Positions 44,007-53,307 of a stretch of DNA of 62,468 nt are shown here, in pieces. Source of the stretch: Microvirga sp. (GTDB lineage Bacteria; Pseudomonadota; Alphaproteobacteria; Rhizobiales; Beijerinckiaceae); NCBI GenBank assembly GCA_031181145.1, contig JAPSLB010000028.1, forward strand, positions 1 to 62,468, in the 5' to 3' direction. The number at the start of each line of letters is the position of its first letter. Position 1 is the stretch's first letter. The translations under genes and the position numbers were made by a program. The notes under the pieces are model-generated. The model did not search any database, was not told the DNA's origin, and saw only the letters and a program-made list of their open reading frames with translations.

Positions 44007-45998
44007 ATGACATCCACGGCTGAACCCGGAACCGCCATCATGAGCTCCGCCCGAAAAGCAGCCGGCCGCCGGCGCGGCATGGGCCTTCTTGCGGCCCTTG
44101 CCAAGCAGCCCAAAGGCCTTCTTGGCCTGACGATCGTCGGACTATGCACGGTGCTGGCCATCGCCGGCCCCTGGATCGCACCGCTGGATCCTTACGCCCA
44201 GAACTTCGCTCAGACCCTGAAGGGCCCCTCGGCGGCCCATTGGTTCGGCACCGATCAGCTCGGACGGGACGTGTTCAGCCGGGTCTTGGCAGGAGCAAGA
44301 ACCTCCCTCGGCATCGGGATTGGAAGTGTCGTTTTCGCGCTCCTGATCGGTGTGCCGCTTGGCATGCTCGCAGCCTATCGCGGCGGGCGGCTCGATTTTC
44401 TGCTGATGCGCGGCATCGACATCATGCTCAGCTTTCCCGACATCGTATTTGCCTTGGCCATCGTGGCCATCCTGGGGGCGAATACGCAGAATGTCATCCT
44501 GGCTGTCGGCATCGTTTCTGTACCTGTCTTCGCCCGCACGGCTCGCGCCGTCACACAAAGCACCCTGGCCGAGCCCTATGTCGAGGGAAGCGTCTCCCTC
44601 GGCTGCTCGCCATTGCGGGTCATGACACGTCATGTGCTGCCGAATATCGCCGGCATCCTGCTTACTCTCGCAAGCCTCCTGTTCGCGACGACCCTCCTTT
44701 CAGCATCGGGGCTGTCGTTTCTTGGCCTGGGAACCCAGCCGCCGGAGCCGGAATGGGGAACCATGTTGGGCGAGAGCCGATCCTACCTGCGCTCCCATCC
44801 GCATCTCGCAACGTTCCCAGGCCTCTGTCTTGCCCTCTCTGCTTTGGGCTTCAACCTTCTGGGAGAGGCTCTGCGCACCGTCTATGACCCTGCGGCCGTG
44901 AACAGCCGATCCAAATTCGGCTCGATCTTCTCCGATCTGATCGGCAGGGCGAGACCAACTCACCCGAAGCCGGTACGGGACCGCTCCGACACCGCCCCGG
45001 CGCTCAAGCCCATCGAAACGAAGGACCTTCGGATCGCCTTCCTCCCATCGACAAACCCGATCGAGGTCGTCCGGGGCATCAGTCTCGCCGTCGAGAAGGG
45101 GCGCACACTTGCCATCGTGGGCGAGTCCGGATCCGGCAAGAGCACACTGCTCCGTGCCGTCGCGACGTTGTTGCCGCGCCAAGCAGGAATCATCGGCGGC
45201 AGCGCTTCGATTTCGGGCACCGAGCTTCGCGGCCTCTCGCCGGGAGAGGTACAGGAGTTGCGTCGCAGAAAGATCGGAGTCGTTTTTCAGGACGCGGCGA
45301 GTGCGCTGAACCCGGTCCTGACGGTCGGTCAGCAGCTCGAGGAGGCTATTCGACAGGGCACCTCGCTTTCCTCCGCAGAGGCACGCTCCCGCGCCATAGC
45401 GCTGCTTCAGGACGTGAAGATCGCCGATCCAGAACGCCGCTTGGACATGTATCCCCATCAGTTCTCAGGTGGCATGAAGCAGCGCATCGTCATTGCCATG
45501 GCGCTTGCTCAGGGTCCCGATGTGCTTCTGGCCGACGAGCCGACCAGTGCCCTCGACGTCACTGTCCAGCAGCAGATCCTCGTATTGCTGCGCGAGCTGC
45601 AGCACAGTCGCGGCATGACGATGCTGCTTGTGACGCACGACCTCGGACTGGTCGCACGTTATGCGGACGACGTCGGAGTGATGTACGCCGGCGAGCTGGT
45701 CGAGTTCGGAACCGTCGACGAGGTCCTGGTCACTCCAACCCATCCCTATACCCTTGCCCTGAAGCAGTCCTCGCCGGGGCTCTCCGAACATGGAAATCGC
45801 ATCCGGCTGCAGGCGATCTCCGGAGAACCGCCTTTCGTGGGCCGTGTCCCCGAGGGATGCCCCTTCGAGCCACGGTGCCATTTCTCACGCAACCGTGGCC
45901 ATTGCCGCAGCGAGAGCCCCAAGCCTCGCCTTGTTCTGGGGCGAAAGGTGGCCTGCCATTTTGCAGAGGAGTTGGTCGATGCGTCCGCATCTCGTTGA
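44007..45998 (+). CDS. Fused permease-ATPase (DppC-DppD) of the peptide-type ABC importer
   Basis: 663 residues joining two proteins normally encoded separately. Residues about 1-300 are a DppC permease ([23 protein letters not shown] loop [20 protein letters not shown]). After a linker, residues about 330-655 are a DppD ATPase (Walker [10 protein letters not shown], signature [15 protein letters not shown], Walker [12 protein letters not shown]) with the C-terminal Cys-rich [10 protein letters not shown] motif. No stop or frameshift separates them. The start at 44007 follows GGGAGGAAA. Such fusions are known in the family. Confidence 0.94.
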   Translation: MTSTAEPGTAIMSSARKAAGRRRGMGLLAALAKQPKGLLGLTIVGLCTVLAIAGPWIAPLDPYAQNFAQTLKGPSAAHWFGTDQLGRDVFSRVLAGARTSLGIGIGSVVFALLIGVPLGMLAAYRGGRLDFLLMRGIDIMLSFPDIVFALAIVAILGANTQNVILAVGIVSVPVFARTARAVTQSTLAEPYVEGSVSLGCSPLRVMTRHVLPNIAGILLTLASLLFATTLLSASGLSFLGLGTQPPEPEWGTMLGESRSYLRSHPHLATFPGLCLALSALGFNLLGEALRTVYDPAAVNSRSKFGSIFSDLIGRARPTHPKPVRDRSDTAPALKPIETKDLRIAFLPSTNPIEVVRGISLAVEKGRTLAIVGESGSGKSTLLRAVATLLPRQAGIIGGSASISGTELRGLSPGEVQELRRRKIGVVFQDAASALNPVLTVGQQLEEAIRQGTSLSSAEARSRAIALLQDVKIADPERRLDMYPHQFSGGMKQRIVIAMALAQGPDVLLADEPTSALDVTVQQQILVLLRELQHSRGMTMLLVTHDLGLVARYADDVGVMYAGELVEFGTVDEVLVTPTHPYTLALKQSSPGLSEHGNRIRLQAISGEPPFVGRVPEGCPFEPRCHFSRNRGHCRSESPKPRLVLGRKVACHFAEELVDASASR

Positions 45999-47103
45999 GG
46001 ACGAGCTCCCTGAAACGGCTATCGTCGTAAAGGATATCAGCAAGCACTTTCCCGTCACGAAGGGTCTCTTCTCCCGGAAGGCCGGCAAGCCCATTCGCGC
46101 TGTGGACGGCGTCAGCTTTCAAATTCCGCGCGGCAGTTGCTTTGCAGTGGTCGGGGAATCCGGATCTGGCAAGAGCACGCTGGCTCGCCTGATCGTCGGG
46201 CTGCTTCGGCCGACGGCCGGCGATGTTTGGATCGACGGCCGGTCTCTGTGCGCGTGCGGCGAGGCCGAGCTGCGGGCTATGCGCAGAAAGGTGCAGCTTG
46301 TGCTCCAGGATCCTCGTGCCTCCCTCGACCCGCGCATGCGCGTCCGTGCGGTGCTCGAGGAAGCGCTCCACGTCCATAACATCGGCACGACCCGAGGCGA
46401 GCGCCAGAGCCGTATCGAGACCGTGATCCGCCAGGTCGGCCTCACCTTTGATCACCTTGACCGCTATCCCAATGAACTTTCCGGTGGGCAACGGCAACGG
46501 GTCGCCATTGCAAGGGCCGTCATCTGCGAGCCGGAAATCCTCGTTCTCGATGAGCCCGTCAGTGCCCTCGATGTCTCGGTTCAGGCGCAGATCGTCAATC
46601 TGCTCATGGATCTGCAGGAACAGCTTGGACTCACCTATATCGTCATCACGCACGATCTGGCGCTTGTCAGGCACATGGCCGACGCAGTCGGCGTCATGTA
46701 TCTGGGCAGGTTTGTCGAAGTCGGCCCTGCAGCAGCCATTTCATCGAGGCCGCGACATCCCTACACACAGAGCCTGCTTTCGGTGATTGCGACGACCGAT
46801 CCGCGGATCGAGAAGGCCCGTGATCTCCTGATCCTAGAAGGCATGGTGCCGAGCCCTTCGTCCATTCCCAGCGGCTGCTCCTTTCACACTCGCTGTCCCC
46901 TTGCCCGCAGGCTTGGGGAAGCAGCCGGCCTCGAGGCCGTACAGACGCCATTCGGACGGCTTCCCTCAGGGTGCGTGACCGAGGTGCCGGCTCAACAGGC
47001 GATACCGGATGAAGGCACGCTCGTGACCTGCCATTTCGCAGGTCCTCGATGTGCTCGCGATAAGAACTCACACCCGCTTTCATCAAACAGGAGAAAATCA
47101 TGA
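45979..47103 (+). CDS. Dipeptide-type ABC ATP-binding protein (DppF family)
   Basis: 374 residues. Walker [10 protein letters not shown] near residue 67, signature LSGGQRQRVAIARAV, Walker B LVLDEPVSALD, and the C-terminal peptide-transporter motif GCSFHTRCPLARR. It is the second ATPase of the importer. The ATG at 45979 overlaps the end of the fusion gene by 20 bp, and AGAGGAG precedes it. The stop overlaps the FAD oxidase start (ATGA). Confidence 0.94.
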   Translation: MRPHLVEDELPETAIVVKDISKHFPVTKGLFSRKAGKPIRAVDGVSFQIPRGSCFAVVGESGSGKSTLARLIVGLLRPTAGDVWIDGRSLCACGEAELRAMRRKVQLVLQDPRASLDPRMRVRAVLEEALHVHNIGTTRGERQSRIETVIRQVGLTFDHLDRYPNELSGGQRQRVAIARAVICEPEILVLDEPVSALDVSVQAQIVNLLMDLQEQLGLTYIVITHDLALVRHMADAVGVMYLGRFVEVGPAAAISSRPRHPYTQSLLSVIATTDPRIEKARDLLILEGMVPSPSSIPSGCSFHTRCPLARRLGEAAGLEAVQTPFGRLPSGCVTEVPAQQAIPDEGTLVTCHFAGPRCARDKNSHPLSSNRRKS

Positions 47104-48311
47104 CGACTGGAGCAACCGCTGCCGATATCGTAATCGTCGGCGGAGGAATTTATGGCACTAGCCTTGCCTTCGAGTTGGGCAGCCGTGGTTACAGTGTCAT
47201 CCTCTTGGAAGCCCATGAAATCGCCTCCGGCGCATCGGGTGGCCCCGGAGAGCGCGGTGTTCGTGCCAATGGCCGGGACATCCGCGAGTTGCCTGTAGTC
47301 TCCCAGTCGATAGAGCGCTGGCAGAGGTTTGAGGCCGAGATAGAAGGTGGTGTCGGCTACCGGCGGGTCGGCGGTTTACAGGTGTACGATGTGCCCTATG
47401 GCTACCGCGAGCACGAAATCCGTGGCCGTATGGAGGCTCAGGCGGCCATCCAGACGCAACTAGGAACACCAACCAGCGTTCTCACCAGGGAAGAGGTCCT
47501 GGAGAAGGAGCCGGAAATGACGCGCAACGTCATTGGCGGCCTCTATTGCCCCAATGACGGCGTTGGCGACCATACTTTTGCGACCCGCCAGTTCGCTGCC
47601 GCGGCCGAACGCACTGGTGTCACCATCCGAACCATGGCAAGGGTGGTCGAGATCATCAAGCAGGGATCCGCTGCAAAGGCAGTTCGCCTCGAGAATGGTG
47701 AGGTGATCACCGTCGGCAGCAAGCTTTTCCTGTTGTGCAACGCTGGCGTTGCGAAACTGCTGGCGCCCATCCTCAACCCACATGAAGTGCCACATGTGTG
47801 GAATTTGATGCCGCAGATGATGTATGTGACGAATCCTGAGAACCGAAAGGTCAATCACCTATTGTCGCACGTGCATCGCCGGCTTGCCGTCAAGCAATTG
47901 CCGGATGGCACCATGATGCTGTCGGGAGGAGTTAGTGTCACTCATGAAAACGGCAGAGTCGCTCAGGGCTCCCTCAGCTCTACGGCCATCAACCTAACCG
48001 ACGCGATTTCGACTCTGCCATTCCTCGACAGGTCCGAGTTCCTGAAGGTTGATGCGACTCGCGTCGAAACCGTCGCCCTTGATGCCATTCCGGTGATCGG
48101 ACAGCCTGAAGCGGCCGAAAATGTCTATTTCGGGTATGCCTGGTCCGGCCACGGCTTTGCGATTTCACTAGGATTTACGGAGCTTTTCGCGGACTGGGTG
48201 GAGAGCGGTCGCAAACCGTCCGAACTCGAGCCGTTCTCTCCGGCCCGATTTACTTTAGCGTCGACAGCATCAAGATCCGCTGAACTGCAAGCCATGGCGC
48301 TTTCCGCGTGA
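47100..48311 (+). CDS. FAD-dependent oxidoreductase (DAO family)
   Basis: 403 residues with an N-terminal FAD motif IVIVGGGIYGTSLAFELGSRG and a C-terminal VALDAIPVIGQPEAAENVYF block. It is of the sarcosine oxidase/glycine oxidase/DadA type, so it probably oxidises a secondary or primary amine of the imported compound. It is directly coupled to the ABC importer. Base composition is visibly less GC-rich than the flanking chromosome. The substrate is unknown. Confidence 0.88.
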   Translation: MTTGATAADIVIVGGGIYGTSLAFELGSRGYSVILLEAHEIASGASGGPGERGVRANGRDIRELPVVSQSIERWQRFEAEIEGGVGYRRVGGLQVYDVPYGYREHEIRGRMEAQAAIQTQLGTPTSVLTREEVLEKEPEMTRNVIGGLYCPNDGVGDHTFATRQFAAAAERTGVTIRTMARVVEIIKQGSAAKAVRLENGEVITVGSKLFLLCNAGVAKLLAPILNPHEVPHVWNLMPQMMYVTNPENRKVNHLLSHVHRRLAVKQLPDGTMMLSGGVSVTHENGRVAQGSLSSTAINLTDAISTLPFLDRSEFLKVDATRVETVALDAIPVIGQPEAAENVYFGYAWSGHGFAISLGFTELFADWVESGRKPSELEPFSPARFTLASTASRSAELQAMALSA

Positions 48312-48401
48312 GCTTTGGTCGCCTGGCCCCATCGAAGGGGTCCAGGCGGCATCCTGCCGAGCAGTCGCCAGCCGCAATCCTCAACCCACCGGAAAACATG
48401 C

Positions 48402-49373
48402 ATGAGCAAGAAACTCGACCTCAGTGCCAGGGGAAAGTCCGTTTTCGATTTGCGCACTGTCCTGGAGACGCCTGACGGGCTTGCAGAAGACGTGCTCGTC
48501 AGCATCAACAACGGGCCCGGCCCCAGCGTCATTTTATGTGGCGGCATTCACGGAGACGAGTATGAGCCACAGATCGCTTTACGGAGGCTCATCGATGCCC
48601 TCTCCACCTCGGATATTCGAGGACGGCTCGTCATCATCCCGACACTCAACTTTCCTGCGTCCCAAAAGGGTAGCAGGCTTTCCCCACTGGATGGACACAA
48701 CATGAACCGTGTCTTCCCCGGAAAGCCGGATGGAACCGCCACCGAGAGGCTTGCTTCGTTCCTGTACGGACAGGTCTTTCCCTCGTTCGACTTGCTTGTG
48801 GACGTCCACTCTGGCGGTGGTGACTACAGGGTGGTCCCGATGATCTTCGGCTTCACGGCACCCGGCTGTCGTGTGGGCGACAGTGAACTGGAAAGAGTGA
48901 TGGAAGGCTGGGGCTATCGCTTCATTCAATATGTCGACGGAATCGCCTCGACATCGGCGGGCTCTTCGCCATCGGCTGGAGTTGCCTCGGTGGAGATCGA
49001 AGGCGGGTCTGGCGGCGACGTCACTGAGCGCGATGTGGAGATCATGTATTCCGGTATCGTCCGCGGCCTCACAAACTTCGGCGTATTAGCCGGATCGGAA
49101 AGAGCAGCTCCCAAGGACGTTATCCGCGTCGAGGTAACTGATGCCAACCAGTATACAGCCCCTGCAGACGGCATTATTGAACATCGTGTCGAGCTGGGCG
49201 CTGCGGTCGGGGAAGGGCAAATTGTTGCACTGCTCCATCCGGCTTCAGGTGCATCTGCCGACCCGATCAAGCTTCATGCGCCAAGGTCAGGATACGTCCT
49301 GCGCCAGAGGGCACGAGCGTTCGTGCGTAAAGGCGAACTGATCGGCAATACGGGTACACCTCGAATCCAGTGA
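48402..49373 (+). CDS. AstE/AspA-family zinc deacylase
   Basis: 323 residues of the succinylglutamate desuccinylase/aspartoacylase (M14-like) family. The zinc ligands are visible as GGIHGDEYE (His50, Glu53) and DVHSGGG (His136), and the NMNRVFPG block carries the substrate Asn/Arg pair. Enzymes of this family remove acyl groups from N-acyl amino acids (AstE, AspA, DoeB). The start at 48402 has only a weak ribosome site. It lies 90 bp after the FAD oxidase. The pair suggests that the imported compound is an N-acylated or N-substituted amino acid. Confidence 0.88.
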   Translation: MSKKLDLSARGKSVFDLRTVLETPDGLAEDVLVSINNGPGPSVILCGGIHGDEYEPQIALRRLIDALSTSDIRGRLVIIPTLNFPASQKGSRLSPLDGHNMNRVFPGKPDGTATERLASFLYGQVFPSFDLLVDVHSGGGDYRVVPMIFGFTAPGCRVGDSELERVMEGWGYRFIQYVDGIASTSAGSSPSAGVASVEIEGGSGGDVTERDVEIMYSGIVRGLTNFGVLAGSERAAPKDVIRVEVTDANQYTAPADGIIEHRVELGAAVGEGQIVALLHPASGASADPIKLHAPRSGYVLRQRARAFVRKGELIGNTGTPRIQ

Positions 49374-49673
49374 CGCTGGCGTTACGGAGCAGGCGATGGG
49401 TCTGTGCGTAACTCACTCGCCAACCTGCGAAGGATCCTCATTCGCAGGAACTTGAGGGCGCACCTTCCTAGGCGCGGGAAGCTCTGATGTAACGGCATGA
49501 ACTGAGTAGCTTGGTGGGAAGGCCGGTCCGTTCGTAATGAATGAGATGCATAGCCAGCTCCGCTGCCGCCGAGCGCTACCTGTAGGAACAACCGGCAGCC
49601 TTGGCAGGAGCTGCCCATCCATGAGCTCGGATGGGCTCTTCTTGCGGCCCGGCTGGACTGGAGGTGATTGCCG
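49374..49673. other. Gene-poor stretch before the integrase relic
   Basis: No recognisable gene. It probably contains the eroded N-terminal part of the integrase and other decayed sequence. Overlapping open frames in both strands show no family pattern. Confidence 0.4.
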
Positions 49674-50104
49674 GACAGAGCGGGCCTGTCGGCCCTCTTC
49701 GCCTGGGGAGTGGCAACTGGGCATTGCGTGTCCAATCCAGTCCCGGGCACTGTCAGGATGTTCCGCGAAGTCGCCCGGGAGCACGTCGTCACGGGTGACG
49801 AACTGGCCGCCGCCTGGAGGGCCCGGCCGCGATGACATTTCTGGCGGCCTCGTTCGGCTCCTGACCCTGACCAGGCAATGGCACGATGAAGTCAGAGACA
49901 TGGCGTGGTCAGAATTGGACCTCTCCCGGGGCTCTCGACGATCCCGCACAAGCGCCCGAAGAAGGGCTTAGCCCATGAGGGGCCGCTTCGTGATACTGTC
50001 CTCGCAATCCTGCAGAGTACTCCCCGCCGGGCGGGGTGCGCGTTCATCTTCGGCGAGGTTCGCGGCGGGTTCAGTGGATGGTCCCAATCGAAGGCACACA
50101 CCGT
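49674..50104 (+). pseudogene. Tyrosine integrase relic (P4/tRNA-type), frameshifted and truncated
   Basis: Integrase-like protein appears in three successive frames. Frame 1 (from 49674): RAGLSALFAWGVATGHCVSN, then REHVVTGDELAAAWRA, ending at a stop at 49833. Frame 2 (from 49831): GGLVRLLTLTR...DEVRDMAWSELDLSRG. Frame 3 (from about 49930): TIPHKRPKKGLAHEGPLRDT, then LAILQSTPRRAG and FIFGEVRGGFSGWSQSKA. These blocks match P4-type integrases in order. The C-terminal HxxR and catalytic Tyr blocks are missing. At least two frameshifts, so not functional. It lies 466 bp from tRNA-His and points toward it. Confidence 0.85.
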
Positions 50105-50569
50105 CCCTGATCCTGATGGCCAGGCTCAACCAGCTTCGGGCCTATCCAACAAGCCTACCGAGAAACAACTCGGGCTCAACAGAAATTGGGCGAAAGTGAG
50201 GCACTCATGCTTAGCGGGCGTGGTTCAACTTTCGCTAGTTCTAGCTTATCGTTCCGAGCGATATTTGCTTTCAGCCCTACCAAGTTCCTGGTCAGCCATG
50301 TTTTGCCAGGTTTTCAGAATCTGACACCAACGGCTGCCTGCTTGTATACAGGCCCGCGCGACGGGCGATTGCCTGAAAGCCTACTCGCTAAGGCTCCGGC
50401 CGGACAGGGATCCTGGTATGATCTCGAGAGCTTCCCGGCTCGAAATATACTTCCATGAGCCTTTGCCAGTCGCCAGAGATGAAGGGGGGGACATTCTTAC
50501 CTGGGGCTTACCAGATCCTTTTGCTGGCAAGTCGAACCTCGAACCTACGGGCGAAATCGTCGATTTGAA
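50105..50569. other. Gene-poor stretch between integrase relic and tRNA-His
   Basis: No coding pattern recognised. Probably the lost C-terminal integrase region and attachment-proximal DNA. Confidence 0.4.
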
Positions 50570-50646
50570 TGGTACAGCCGCCCCGGCTCGAACGGGGGAC
50601 CCCCAGATCCACAATCTGGTGCTCTAACCAACTGAGCTACGGCTGC
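50570..50646 (-). tRNA. tRNA-His (GTG anticodon)
   Basis: 77 nt including encoded CCA. The acceptor stem is GCAGCCG / CGGCTGT, D arm GCTC...GAGC, anticodon stem-loop CCAGA-TTGTGGA-TCTGG (anticodon GTG), T arm GGGG-GTTCGAG-CCCC-type. Position 73 is A and pair 1-72 is G-U, the alphaproteobacterial tRNA-His state without an encoded G-1/C73 pair. It is the likely integration target of the adjacent island. Confidence 0.95.
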
Positions 50647-50720
50647 ACGTGAGGCAGGGTGTAATCGCGCCCGCGATCAATTTCAAGGCTTCTTTGCGGT
50701 CGAAGACCCAGAAATGATAA

Positions 50721-50742
50721 CGGCGGGCCGGATCGCCCGCCG
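50721..50742 (-). terminator. Hairpin after tctC
   Basis: 8-bp perfect stem CGGCGGGC / GCCCGCCG with a 6-nt loop, 25 bp past the tctC stop; on the minus strand it is followed by TTATCATTT. Probably an intrinsic terminator. Confidence 0.65.
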
Positions 50743-50766
50743 TGTCAAGGGTTTCACCGAGGGAAC

Positions 50767-51741
50767 TTACTCCGCAGTGGCCCCGGCGGCCTTGAGAACC
50801 GGGGTCCAGCGGGCCACTTCGCTCTCCACGAGCTTCTGAAGGGCTTCCGGAGTCCGCTCCGCAGCGCTTGGGATGACGCCGCCGAGTTCCTGCAACCGCT
50901 TCCTGGTGTTCTCGTCATCGAGGGACTTCACGAGGGCGTCGTTGAGCTTCTTGACGATTTCCGGAGGTGTGTCCTTGGGCGCGAACACGGCATTCCAGGC
51001 GCTGACCTCATAGCCTTCGAGACCCGCTTCCTTGGTGGTCGGCACGTCCGGCAGGACCGGGGAGCGTTCCGGGGTAGCGATGGCGAAGGCCTTGATGTTG
51101 CCGCCCTGGATCTGAGGCGCCACGTTGACGATCTGATCGGTCATGTAATCGACCGTGTTGGCCATGAGGTCGTTGAGGGCCGGGCCCGTGCCACGGTAGG
51201 CCACCATGGTGGGCTTCGCCTTGATGACCGAGTTGAAGAAGATACCGGTCGAGTGGGAGACGGAGCCTACCCCCGCATGGGCCATGTTCACCTTCTCGCC
51301 ATTGGTCTGCATGTATTCGAGGAAGCCCTTCAGGTCATTGGCCGGAAAGTCCTTCTTGGCCACGATGACAATGGGTGTGCCCGCGGCGAGCCCGATAGGC
51401 GCGAAATCCTTGGTCGGATCGTATCTCAGGTTCGGGTAGAGAGCCGGCGCGGCACCATGGGTGCCCATGTGGCCCATCATGATCGTATAGCCGTCGGGCT
51501 GAGATTGGGCGCCACGGGTGATCCCCGTCGTGCCACCGGCGCCAGCGACGTTTTCGATCACGATCTGTTGACCGAGCGTGCGGGACATATGGTCGGTGAC
51601 GATGCGGGCCACCACGTCCGTGGGCCCGCCGGCCGCGAAGGGTACGATCATGGTGATCGGACGGGTCGGGTAGTCCTGAGCCTGTGCGCCGGTTGCCGCG
51701 AGGCCGGCGACAGTGGCCAGGGCCAGTGCGATCTTCTTCAT
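50767..51741 (-). CDS. tctC: Tripartite tricarboxylate transporter substrate-binding protein (TctC/Bug family)
   Basis: 324 residues with a signal peptide (MKKIALALATVAGLAATGAQA). The mature start DYPTRPITMIVPFAAGGPTD and ENVAGAGGTTGITRGAQSQP are Bug/TctC hallmarks. It captures carboxylates in the periplasm for TctAB. The start is the ATG at 51741 with GGGAGGAAA upstream; the TTG one codon earlier is not needed. It is the third gene of the tctB-tctA-tctC operon. Confidence 0.95.
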   Translation of the reverse strand: MKKIALALATVAGLAATGAQAQDYPTRPITMIVPFAAGGPTDVVARIVTDHMSRTLGQQIVIENVAGAGGTTGITRGAQSQPDGYTIMMGHMGTHGAAPALYPNLRYDPTKDFAPIGLAAGTPIVIVAKKDFPANDLKGFLEYMQTNGEKVNMAHAGVGSVSHSTGIFFNSVIKAKPTMVAYRGTGPALNDLMANTVDYMTDQIVNVAPQIQGGNIKAFAIATPERSPVLPDVPTTKEAGLEGYEVSAWNAVFAPKDTPPEIVKKLNDALVKSLDDENTRKRLQELGGVIPSAAERTPEALQKLVESEVARWTPVLKAAGATAE

Positions 51742-51804
51742 CAAGTTTCCTCCCTTTGGAAAGTTATGAGCTTACATTGTGGGCAGTATGGCCCCGAAGG
51801 CAAG

Positions 51805-53307
51805 CTACTCCGTGAACACCTCGTCCCTCCCTCTTCGTATCGAGGGCAGGAGCGCGACGATGAGCAGGATGGCAGCCACGGCGAGAAGGCTCGCGCTGAT
51901 CGGATGATCGATGAACGTCGAGAGCGACCCGCGTGAAAGAATGAGCGCCCGGCGCAGGTTCTCTTCCATCAATTTGCCCAGGACGAAGCCGAGCAGCATC
52001 GGCGCCGGCTCGAAGCCGAGCTTGATCAGCGTGTAGCCCACCAAGCCGAACAGGGCGATGAACATCACGTCCGTCGGCAGCGAATTGACGGAGTAGATGC
52101 CGATACAGCAGAACATCAGGATAGCCGGGAACAGCATCCGGTAAGGCACCTTCAACAGGCGCACCCACACGCCGATCATCGGCAGATTGATGACGAGCAG
52201 CATCAGGTTGCCGATCCACATGGAGGCGATCATGCCCCAGAACAGGTTCGGGTTCTTGGTCATCACCTGCGGCCCGGGAATGATGCCATGGATCGTCATG
52301 GCGCCGACCATGAGAGCCATCACCGCGTTCGGCGGAATGCCGAGCGTCAGGAGTGGGATGAAGGAGGTCTGCGCACCCGCGTTGTTGGCCGATTCTGGTC
52401 CGGCGACGCCTTCGATCGCGCCGCGACCGAAGCGGCGAGGATCCTTGGCGATCTTCTTTTCCAGCGTGTAGGACGCGAACGGCCCGAGGACGGCGCCGTT
52501 GCCGGGCAGGATACCGAGAAGGGCGCCGATGAAGGTTCCACGGAGCACGGGCTTGTAGGATTGCTTGAAATCCTCCTTGTTCGGCAGCAGGCGGCCGATG
52601 GCCTGGCGAACCACTTCGCGATGCTCCGTGTGATCGAGATTGCGCATGATCTCTGCAATGCCGAAGATGCCCATGGCCAGCACGGCGAAATCGATGCCGT
52701 CGGAGAGGAACGGCAGCCCGAAGGTCATGCGCTCCTCGCCCGTCTCCAGATCGAGCCCGACGGTGGAGAGGAGAACGCCCACGAGGATCATCGCGACGGC
52801 CTTGAGGATCGAGCCGCGCGCCAGAACCACGGCAAAGACGAGGCCCATGACCATCAGGGAGAAGTACTCGGTCGGGCCGAAAATCAACGCGAGACCCGTC
52901 AATGGAGCGCCAAGCGCCGCGATGACGATCGTCGCCACCGTTCCTGCGAAGAAGGATCCGATGGCCGCAATCCCGAGCGCCACGCCGGCGCGTCCCTGGC
53001 GCGCCATTTCGTGGCCGTCGAGGGCCGTCACGACGGAGGTTGCCTCACCGGGAATGTTGACGAGGATCGCCGTCGTCGAACCGCCGTACTGCGCGCCGTA
53101 ATAAATGCCGGCAAGCATGATGAGCGCACCCGTCGGATCGAAACCGAAGGTGATGGGCAGCAGCATGGCGATGGTCGCAATCGGACCGACACCGGGCAAG
53201 ACGCCGATCAGCGTGCCGACGAGGCAGCCGAGGAAAGCCAGAAACAGGTTCTGCAGACTGAGGGCGACGCCGAAGCCGAGGCTCAGGTTGGACAGAAGAT
53301 CACCCAT
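51805..53307 (-). CDS. tctA: Tripartite tricarboxylate transporter large permease TctA
   Basis: 500 residues, about 11-12 membrane segments, of the TctA family (GVLPGVGPIATIAMLLPITF; YYGAQYGGSTTAILVNIPGE; LGIPPNAVMALMVGAMTIHG). It is the transmembrane channel of the TTT system. Its ATG shares a base with the TctB stop (TGATG). tctC lies 63 bp downstream. Confidence 0.95.
   Translation of the reverse strand: MGDLLSNLSLGFGVALSLQNLFLAFLGCLVGTLIGVLPGVGPIATIAMLLPITFGFDPTGALIMLAGIYYGAQYGGSTTAILVNIPGEATSVVTALDGHEMARQGRAGVALGIAAIGSFFAGTVATIVIAALGAPLTGLALIFGPTEYFSLMVMGLVFAVVLARGSILKAVAMILVGVLLSTVGLDLETGEERMTFGLPFLSDGIDFAVLAMGIFGIAEIMRNLDHTEHREVVRQAIGRLLPNKEDFKQSYKPVLRGTFIGALLGILPGNGAVLGPFASYTLEKKIAKDPRRFGRGAIEGVAGPESANNAGAQTSFIPLLTLGIPPNAVMALMVGAMTIHGIIPGPQVMTKNPNLFWGMIASMWIGNLMLLVINLPMIGVWVRLLKVPYRMLFPAILMFCCIGIYSVNSLPTDVMFIALFGLVGYTLIKLGFEPAPMLLGFVLGKLMEENLRRALILSRGSLSTFIDHPISASLLAVAAILLIVALLPSIRRGRDEVFTE

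Larger units (their letters stand above)
30200..50646. mobile_element. Remnant integrative island in tRNA-His (opine/amine catabolic cargo)
   Basis: The boundaries are a tRNA-His 3'-half copy (30200-30243) and the intact tRNA-His gene (50570-50646). A broken tyrosine integrase gene (49674-50104) lies just inside the intact tRNA, as integrases usually do. Cargo is two catabolic operons with their own LysR regulators and ABC importers. No conjugation, replication or transposase genes are seen, and the integrase is dead, so the island is now fixed. Boundaries and single-event origin are inference. Confidence 0.6.

Noticed and set aside
44007..45998. Sequencing error joining separate dppC and dppD genes
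   Set aside because: The frame is continuous through a clear linker, and permease-ATPase fusions are known in this family; there is no sign of a lost stop or a new start with ribosome site between the domains.
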